Assembly: GCA_900556285.1 (NCBI GenBank)
Contig: USOF01000093.1
Location: forward strand, 1-5,886
Direction of reading: 5' to 3'
Length of the DNA: 5,886 bases
From: an uncultured Collinsella sp.
GTDB taxonomy: Bacteria > Actinomycetota > Coriobacteriia > Coriobacteriales > Coriobacteriaceae
Shown: one piece after another, positions 1 to 3,963 of the stretch
Layout of the letters: each line of letters starts with the position of its first letter
Numbering within the stretch: position 1 is the first letter of the stretch
Position numbers and translations under genes: made by a program
The notes under the pieces: model-generated
Told to the model about the DNA's origin: nothing
The model's database searches: none
Seen by the model: only the letters and a program-made list of their open reading frames with translations

Positions 1-1
1 A

Positions 2-61
2 AGAGACAGCGACCCCGGCGTCCCCAACGACCCCAGCTACAACCCGCGCCACATGCGCTAG
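2..61 (+). CDS. 3' end of an unidentified gene (partial)
   Basis: Reading from base 2, 19 sense codons run to a TAG at 59-61, ending in the residues PSYNPRHMR. Sixteen of the 19 codons end in C and two in G, which is the codon habit of the intact genes in this window and unlike the other two frames, so this is probably a true C-terminus. The gene starts outside the window and the tail is too short to name a family. It is rich in Asp, Pro, Asn and Arg, as in a solvent-exposed tail. I see no obvious terminator in the 68 bases that follow. Confidence 0.55.
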   Translation, partial: RDSDPGVPNDPSYNPRHMR

Positions 62-129
62 CGCCCACGTTGGGCCACAATAATGCTTGAGGCTATCGAC
101 AGCACGGTCCAAACGGGAGGCAGCCCGCT

Positions 130-640
130 ATGCTCGAATCATATATACGCGTCCGTAAGGAGGGCCTGCGCTAGGTAAAACGCGACGTTGCCGAGGGGCG
201 CTATCCATACCCGTCAGCGCTTCTGCGTGCAGGAGAGCAAAAAGCGCGTGAGCGTGGCGCGGTTCATCGACGCCCCCAGCTTCACCGCGCATGTAACGCG
301 CGTGGTTCCCATGGCTTTCGACGAGGACGGCATGCACATGTACCGCGCGTTCTCGGCGTTCTTTCGCGTGTGCCCCATCTACGGCATCACCGTTGAGGAC
401 GAGGCGTCCTATGCGCGCCTAGCTCGCATGGCCGGTCGCGACCTGGAGACGCTCTGGCCCGACGAGGCCGTGTCTGCGCTGCGCGCCACGTTCGCCAAGT
501 TCTGCAAGGCGTTCTTCGCGCGCGAGGGAGAGCGCCTGAGCATAGAGCTGGGCGACGTTTTCCTGCGCTTCCTCATGGTGTGCGAGTACGCCGATGCCCC
601 GGTGTTCTTCAACCTTGTTATGGTAATGCGACCGCTATAA
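130..640 (+). pseudogene. Decayed ParB-like/BMP-type ABC substrate-binding family gene
   Basis: A good Shine-Dalgarno (GGGAGG, 115-120) sits 9 nt before the ATG at 130. The frame reads MLESYIRVRKEGLR, then TAG at 172-174, then VKRDVAEGRYPYPSA. From memory the family reads about LREVRRxVxxGxYPYLPAL here, so the TAG looks like a GAG (Glu) turned stop. At about 217-222 homology jumps to another frame: CVQESKKRVSVARF corresponds to the family's YVQEGNKRVSVLKF, implying an internal deletion of roughly 70-80 codons. The new frame is open to 638-640 and follows the family through SFTAHVTRVVP, the YRAFSAFFRVCPIYGI block and LSIELGDVFLRFLMVCEY. Similarity stops near 595 and the large remaining portion, including any BMP-like domain, is missing. 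The open part could be called as a 150-codon gene from TTG 188, but it has no ribosome site and lacks the family's N-terminus. Disruption is clear; the family name rests on recall. Confidence 0.72.
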
Positions 641-641
641 T
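615..641 (+). promoter_or_regulatory. Promoter-like site at the end of the pseudogene
   Basis: A perfect -10 hexamer TATAAT lies at 636-641, with TTGTTA at 615-620 as a possible -35. The 15-nt spacer is shorter than the preferred 16-18, which weakens the call. It lies where pseudogene homology has ended, so it may belong to whatever broke the gene. A start near 648 would produce an RNA that enters the strongly folding stretch at 650-761. No open frame with a ribosome site follows closely. Confidence 0.4.
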
Positions 642-647
642 CGTCGT

Positions 648-805
648 GAGCAGGTCCTCACCGCGGGGTCCGCGCCCCTGCCACGGCTTCTCAACGCTTT
701 CCACGCGCCTCGCGTCCGTGAGGGGTGGGGCGCGTGGTGTGTGGGAAGGGTTGGAAAGTCCCACGCCCAGCCGGAGAAGGACAAGAACAGCGTTAAGCCC
801 TGTTC
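648..805 (+). ncRNA. Candidate structured RNA of unknown class
   Basis: Downstream of the TATAAT, three helices can be drawn. The first pairs GCAGG (650-654) with CCTGC (677-681) and encloses CGCGG/CCGCG (662-666 with 670-674). The second is a long interrupted stem: 685-691 with 754-761, CAAC (692-695) with GTTG (750-753), CTTTCC (697-702) with GGGAAG (743-748), and ACGCGCC (703-709) with GGCGCGT (729-735). The third is GAACAG (785-790) with CTGTTC (800-805). Pairing this consistent over 110 bases is more than expected from a random GC-rich spacer, but no covariation is available. The first hairpin resembles a T-box antiterminator with a changed core, so this may be a broken leader rather than an RNA gene. 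I do not recognise it as 6S, SRP, tmRNA or RNase P RNA. Confidence 0.3.
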
Positions 806-830
806 CGGTTTATCACCCAACTCCAAGTGC

Positions 831-904
831 GGCCATCGCACTAGACTTGCAAAGTAGAACTACAAGAAATTGAATATCTTGCAGTTCTACTTTGCAAGAT
901 GGCC
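831..904. repeat. Long inverted repeat with 16-bp perfect arms
   Basis: CTTGCAAAGTAGAACT (846-861) is the exact reverse complement of 883-898. After one mismatch (862/882) the arms continue inward with CAAGA (863-867) and TCTTG (877-881) around a 9-nt AT-rich loop. Outside, GGCCAT (831-836) pairs with ATGGCC (899-904), leaving 837-845 unpaired. The right arm contains a smaller dyad, ATCTTGCA (876-883) and TGCAAGAT (893-900). It is AT-rich against GC-rich surroundings and is not followed by a T-run, so it is a poor intrinsic terminator. A paired regulator binding site, the end of a lost mobile element, or a dispersed miniature repeat are all possible. Confidence 0.85.
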
Positions 905-925
905 GCGTCCTGAACTTTGGTGTAT

Positions 926-959
926 GGGCGCCGCGCGATGAAGCGCGGCCGCCCCCTTT
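926..959 (+). terminator. Terminator-like hairpin
   Basis: GGGCG-CCGCGC (926-936) pairs with GCGCGG-C-CGCCC (943-954), giving 11 base pairs with one bulged C (949) around a GATGAA loop. The stem is followed by CC and then TTTA, a very short U-tract. It could end a plus-strand transcript begun near 648. The weak T-run keeps the call modest. Confidence 0.35.
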
Positions 960-1024
960 AGAATCGTTGTCGCTACAACAATCGGTTCTGAAGAAAGGGC
1001 AGCCGCTATGGACGGCGTAACCGA

Positions 1025-1070
1025 AAACGGCCCCTAGCATCGGAAGTGTTTCCTCAGCTAGGGGCCGTTT
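1025..1070 (-). terminator. Strong hairpin, probable intrinsic terminator
   Basis: AAACGGCCCCTAGC (1025-1038) and GCTAGGGGCCGTTT (1057-1070) form a perfect 14-bp stem. A short inner stem, GGAA (1042-1045) with TTCC (1050-1053), caps it. Read on the minus strand the stem ends in GTTTTCGG, giving a four-base T-run, and the stop codon of the minus-strand remnant (1054-1056) falls in its loop side, as expected for a gene's own terminator. Plus-strand reading gives only TTT. It may act in both directions. Confidence 0.6.
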
Positions 1071-1200
1071 CGATCCGTTCGGGATGGGGGCTTTCCGCCG
1101 TCGCCTCTTTGAGTGCCTTCACCCAGGTCTCCTCGGTGATGCGCCGTGCATTTTTTGGAGTATTCAGCAGCTCGAGTTGGCTGCATATGATTTGATACCG
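1054..1200 (-). pseudogene. 3' remnant of an unidentified minus-strand gene
   Basis: On the minus strand the frame ending at TGA (1054-1056) gives 48 codons after an upstream in-frame TGA (1201-1203). The second half reads NARRITEETWVKALKEA and continues to IETAPS, a plausible amphipathic helix followed by a short acidic/proline tail. The frame has no ATG, and the end of the 1143-1171 repeat lies inside it. A strong terminator hairpin overlaps its stop codon. These points suggest the surviving 3' end of a gene whose 5' part was lost. The family is not recognised. The frame starting at an ATG near 1190 in another register gives a less protein-like sequence and was not preferred. Confidence 0.35.
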
Positions 1201-1380
1201 TCAACGATGGCCTTCCGATGTTTCCGATGAGCGTTTCGATTCAGATTTCGCCGTTTTTCGGAGTGAGGGCATGTCATTTTCGCCGTGTCGGGATGCAAAA
1301 TGACGTAGCGCCCTACCGTTTGCCCGCTCGCGACGGCGCTGGCGCGGGCGGGCTGCAGAATACTCCGTTTTTTGCACGGC
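1143..1380. repeat. Pair of 29-nt inverted repeats with an inner hairpin
   Basis: Positions 1143-1171 and the reverse complement of 1352-1380 align without gaps at 22 of 29 bases. Both begin GCCGTGCA, share GGAGTATTC in the middle and end GCAGC. The differences are five T-to-A changes and one T-to-C change in the central homopolymer, and one base near the end. Between them lies an imperfect hairpin: GGGC (1267-1270) and GTCATTTT (1273-1280) against AAAATGAC (1297-1304) and GCCC (1310-1313). A third, degenerate likeness (GCCGTTTTTCGGAGT, 1250-1264) lies inside. This is the layout of a miniature transposable or dispersed repeat of about 238 bp, but no target-site duplication was found. Confidence 0.5.
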
Positions 1381-1518
1381 CCGGGATGGGGTACCTCGGG
1401 ACAACACGACGGTAGCCCGTAAATATATGCAATTAGTAGCGGGAATTATGCAAGCTGAAGAGGCAAACGGTGTGGATGCCCAAATCGAAGCGCTGTCTGC
1501 AAAACAAAGTGCGTCTCT

Positions 1519-1633
1519 GGGTGTCGGGACCTGCCGCCCGACCCGTTTTCCTTCGTTTCCTTTTGATCACATGATTCCCTGGGGACGGAGGAAACGGGTC
1601 ATTTCGACCGTCCGAATAAAACAACCCCGTCCC
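1519..1633. repeat. REP-like cluster of overlapping hairpins
   Basis: GACCCGTTTTCCT (1540-1552) pairs with AGGAAACGGGTC (1589-1600) with one extra T. A competing hairpin uses TCGGG (1524-1528) and CCCGA (1537-1541), extended by GGG (1519-1521) and CCC (1542-1544). GGACGG (1583-1588) can pair with CCGTCC (1608-1613) or with the CCCCGTCCC at 1625-1633. Bacterial REP elements often carry GGGGACGG/CCGTCCCC motifs like these, so a REP-family remnant is a reasonable inference. Because the hairpins are mutually exclusive and precede the guanine deaminase gene, a leader role cannot be excluded, but no T-run follows any of them. Confidence 0.4.
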
Positions 1634-1737
1634 AAATTAGCTGCCTGCGCCCCCCGGGGTTGATTAGACTTTAGATGAAACTACCGACTGCGGTGCCCTT
1701 GTCGGGCACTGTTCGAACTGTAGGGGAGTCTAAGGTC

Positions 1738-3036
1738 ATGGAATTGTTCGGGGGCTCGTTCATCCTCCGTGGCACGGTGTGCCAGAGCGCGTCGCGAGAT
1801 CGCGTTGAGGCGCGTGCGGATGCTTGCGCGGTGTGTGTTGATGGCATTTCGCAGGGCGTCTTTGATGCCGCATCGGTGCCTGCTGCCTTCGAGGATCTGC
1901 CCGTTGTGGACTGCGGTGATGCGCTCATTGTTCCCGGTATGACCGACCTGCACGTTCATGCGCCGCAGTATGCCTTCCGTGGGCTGGGTATGGACCTAGA
2001 GCTGCTCGATTGGCTAAACGTCCACGCCTTTCCCGAAGAGGCGCGCTACGCTGACGCCGCCTACGCCGTCCGTGCTTACCGTATTTTCGCCGACGACCTA
2101 CGCTGCAGCGCTACTACACGCGCCGTCATCTTCGGCACCATGCACGCCGGCGCTACGGTCACCCTGATGCGCGCGCTTGAGGCCACGGGCCTCGTTACCC
2201 GCGTGGGCAAGGTGAGCATGAACCGCAACTCCCCGGATTACCTTACTGAGGGTACCGACGAGGCCGCTCTCGCTGCCGAGCGGCTCTGGCTCGACACCGT
2301 GGATGCTGCTGCATTTTCACGTACCGCTCCTATCGTTACACCGCGCTTTACGCCCTCCTGCACCGACGAGCTTATGCGTGGCCTCGGTGCCATTGCCGCT
2401 GAGCGCGACCTGCCCGTGCAGTCGCACCTCTCCGAGAATCCCTCCGAGGTCGCGTGGGTGCGCGAGCTGTGTCCCTGGGCGAGTTGCTATGGCGACACCT
2501 ATCGCAGGATGGGGCTCCTCGGTCATCCGGGAGCACCTGCGATCATGGCGCACTGCGTCTACTCGGGTGAGGAAGAGGCTGAGATGCTGCGGGCTGCAGG
2601 TGCGTACGTCGCGCACTGCCCGCAGTCGAATGAGATGCTCGCTTCGGGCATCGCGCCGGTGCGCCGCTACATGGAAGACGGCCTCAATGTGGGGCTCGGA
2701 ACAGATGTCGCCGCCGGTGCGACGCTCTCGATGTTCCGCGCGATGGCCGATGCCGTTGCCGTGTCCAAGCTGCGCTGGCGGCTGGCGGACGATGCGTTGG
2801 CGCCTTTGACCTGGCAGGAGGCCTTTTGGCTCGCGACGCGCGGTGGCGGATCGTTCTTCGGCCGGGTTGGCGGCTTCGACAAGGGCTTTGAATTCGACGC
2901 GCTTGTGCTAGACGACGCCGACGCCCGTTGCCCGCGCGAGCTAGAGCCGCTCGCGCGTTTGGAGCGGTTCGTTTATCTCGCCGAGGAGAGCGGGCGGATC
3001 ACGCGGAAGTACGTGCGGGGTACGGAGGTGCTATAG
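1738..3036 (+). CDS. guaD: Guanine deaminase (amidohydrolase superfamily)
   Basis: It hydrolyses guanine to xanthine and ammonia in the cytosol, in purine salvage or catabolism. From ATG 1738 the protein has 432 residues, normal for the family. In numbering from this start, the PGMTDLHVHAPQY block carries the metal-binding HxH (H72, H74) and the glutamine expected to contact guanine. VTPRFTPSC (about 200-208), HLSEN (H230), AHC (H272), CPQSN (about 294-298) and GLGTD (D323) supply the remaining metal and catalytic residues, all present. The frame is also open from ATG 1675 (453 residues). I prefer 1738 because AGGGGAG (1722-1728) stands 9 nt before it and the protein then opens directly into the first strand (MELFGGSFILRGTV); the ATG at 1675 has only a distant GGGG. 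A small hairpin (GTGCCC 1693-1698 with GGGCAC 1704-1709) would then lie in the leader. A weak -10 (TAGACT, 1665-1670) fits this start. The gene stands alone. A 7-bp pairing at 3055-3087 is too weak to call a terminator. Confidence 0.93.
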   Translation: MELFGGSFILRGTVCQSASRDRVEARADACAVCVDGISQGVFDAASVPAAFEDLPVVDCGDALIVPGMTDLHVHAPQYAFRGLGMDLELLDWLNVHAFPEEARYADAAYAVRAYRIFADDLRCSATTRAVIFGTMHAGATVTLMRALEATGLVTRVGKVSMNRNSPDYLTEGTDEAALAAERLWLDTVDAAAFSRTAPIVTPRFTPSCTDELMRGLGAIAAERDLPVQSHLSENPSEVAWVRELCPWASCYGDTYRRMGLLGHPGAPAIMAHCVYSGEEEAEMLRAAGAYVAHCPQSNEMLASGIAPVRRYMEDGLNVGLGTDVAAGATLSMFRAMADAVAVSKLRWRLADDALAPLTWQEAFWLATRGGGSFFGRVGGFDKGFEFDALVLDDADARCPRELEPLARLERFVYLAEESGRITRKYVRGTEVL

Positions 3037-3141
3037 CGGGCGTCAGATTGGGCAAGAGCAGTTATGAGGGGGTCGATGCGCTGCTCTGTCCTGGACGTAT
3101 TTCTGGAGCGTTCCCCCCACCATAAATTACCCTCGGCATAC

Positions 3142-3169
3142 TTGCGCGAGCATCTGCTCGTGCTACACT
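3142..3169 (+). promoter_or_regulatory. Promoter of the riboflavin-uptake operon
   Basis: An extended -10, TGC-TACACT (3161-3169), lies 16 nt after a weak -35, TTGCGC (3142-3147). The predicted start, near 3176, falls just before the first paired base of the FMN riboswitch (3178), which supports the call. The spacer is almost filled by a near-perfect palindrome, GCGCGAGCA (3144-3152) and TGCTCGTGC (3155-3163), which could be an operator. Confidence 0.6.
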
Positions 3170-3177
3170 TGCAATTG

Positions 3178-3364
3178 CTGTTTCAGGGCGGGGTGGAATT
3201 CCCCACTGGCGGTAAATCGGGCGGTGCCAAAGGGGTGCCGTGGCGCAGGCGAGGCGTCTGCGGCCGAGCCGATGAGTCCGCGACCCGAGCGTGTGTTGGT
3301 TCGCATGCCGGCTGAACTGGTGAGATCCCAGTACCAACGGTTAGAGTCCGGATGAAAGAGGCAG
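3178..3364 (+). ncRNA. FMN riboswitch (RFN element)
   Basis: The conserved RFN blocks are present in order: AGGGCGGGGTGGAATTCCCC (3185-3204), then ACTGGCGGTAAAT, GAGTCCGCGACCC (3276-3288), GGTGAGATCCC (3319-3329) and AGAGTCCGGATGAAAG (3343-3358). The closing helix P1 pairs CTGTTTC (3178-3184) with GAGGCAG (3358-3364). The variable arm between about 3213 and 3275 is longer than in many examples. The element binds flavin mononucleotide and normally represses riboflavin synthesis or uptake genes. Here it ends 8 nt before the ribU ATG, its P1 3' strand supplies part of the ribosome site, and there is no terminator hairpin with a T-run, so repression at translation initiation is the likely mode. 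Confidence 0.96.
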
Positions 3365-3369
3365 GTGAT
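3357..3369 (+). promoter_or_regulatory. Ribosome site of ribU, overlapped by riboswitch P1
   Basis: AGAGG (3357-3361) and AGGTG (3363-3367) are the candidate Shine-Dalgarno sequences, 11 and 5 nt before ATG 3373. The first lies largely inside the P1 strand (3358-3364) and the second begins at its end. Pairing of P1 would hide most of this purine-rich stretch. This also fixes the start at 3373: the in-frame ATG at 3352 is part of the conserved riboswitch GGATGAAAG motif and is not a start. Confidence 0.65.
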
Positions 3370-3372
3370 CTT

Positions 3373-3963
3373 ATGTCTGAACAGTCGCAGCATATCCATT
3401 TTGAGAACACGAATAGGTGGAGCACCAAACAGCTCGTTACCATGGCGCTGATGTGCGCCTTGGGCGCCCTGTTTATGTACGTGCAGCTGCCCATCCTTCC
3501 TTCGGCGCCGTTTTTGACCTACGACCCGTCGCTGGTGCCGGCGATGGTGTGCGGTTTTGCGTATGGTCCCGGCACCGGTACTGCTGTTGCCGCTATGGCT
3601 ATCGTTATTCACGCGCTCACCACGGGTGACTGGGTCGGTGCGCTTATGAACCTGGTTGCCACGCTGGGCTACATTCTGCCCGCGGCTATCGTCTACCAGA
3701 AGATGCATACCTATAAGGGTGCCGTGATTGGCCTGGTGTTCGGCGTCATTGCCGCTACGGCGCTGTCTATGGTCGCAAACCTTACCATTGGCGTATGGTT
3801 CTGGTATGGCTCGGTCGATGCGATCGCTCCGCTCATGGTTCCTGCCGTGCTGCCGTTCAACCTTATCAAGACCGTGCTCAACTCGGTGCTCACGCTTGCA
3901 GTGTACAAGGCGGTCTCCAACCTCATCACGCCTAAAAAGAACCAGGTCAAAGGCCGCGCATGA
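3373..3963 (+). CDS. ribU: Riboflavin ECF transporter substrate-binding protein RibU
   Basis: This 196-residue integral membrane protein is the S-component that binds riboflavin from outside and delivers it through an ECF complex. Length and layout match RibU: a polar N-terminus (1-19), a first helix KQLVTMALMCALGALFMYV, then the family hallmark SAPFLTYDPSLVPAMVCGFAYGP (about 44-66), where RibU proteins read D-x-S-D/x-x-P-A and FGP. Further hydrophobic segments lie at about 68-82, 88-107, 115-142 and 150-181, followed by a basic tail (PKKNQVKGRA). The FMN riboswitch directly upstream makes riboflavin the expected substrate over other vitamins. The stop codon overlaps the next start (ATGA, 3960-3963), so translation of the ATPase is probably coupled to it. 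The glycine/alanine-rich transmembrane segments are typical of small S-components. Confidence 0.93.
   Translation: MSEQSQHIHFENTNRWSTKQLVTMALMCALGALFMYVQLPILPSAPFLTYDPSLVPAMVCGFAYGPGTGTAVAAMAIVIHALTTGDWVGALMNLVATLGYILPAAIVYQKMHTYKGAVIGLVFGVIAATALSMVANLTIGVWFWYGSVDAIAPLMVPAVLPFNLIKTVLNSVLTLAVYKAVSNLITPKKNQVKGRA

Larger units (their letters stand above)
641..1737. other. 1.1-kb tract without an intact gene
   Basis: No frame on either strand in this tract combines a ribosome site, an acceptable start and sustained coding character. Its content is a foldable stretch (650-805), a long inverted repeat (831-904), two terminator-like hairpins (926-954 and 1025-1070), a minus-strand gene remnant (1054-1200), inverted 29-nt repeats (1143-1380), a REP-like hairpin group (1519-1633) and the leader of the guanine deaminase gene. 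The high density of symmetrical sequences beside a pseudogene suggests repeated insertion and deletion. Confidence 0.7.

Noticed and set aside
580..873. 97-codon plus-strand frame across the foldable stretch
   Set aside because: It is rich in Arg, Ser, Pro and Thr with no family resemblance, has no ribosome site, and crosses both the promoter-like site and the inverted repeat. It looks like a by-product of GC-rich sequence.
1008..1037. Nine-codon frame MDGVTENGP ending inside a terminator stem, like a leader peptide for attenuation
   Set aside because: Only a weak AAAGGG lies upstream, it has no run of one amino acid, and no gene follows on the plus strand for the hairpin to regulate.
1427..1663. 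78-codon plus-strand frame beginning MQLVAGIMQAEEANG
   Set aside because: There is no Shine-Dalgarno before either ATG (1427, 1448), and the second half runs through the REP-like hairpins and becomes Pro/Arg-rich. The first 30 codons look mildly helical, so a gene fragment cannot be fully excluded.
3055..3087. Hairpin after guaD (AGAGCAG with CTGCTCT) as a terminator
   Set aside because: It has a 7-bp stem, a 19-nt loop and no following T-run, so it is too weak to support intrinsic termination.
3352..3372. In-frame upstream ATG for ribU at 3352
   Set aside because: It is part of the conserved GGATGAAAG block of the FMN riboswitch and has no ribosome site of its own.
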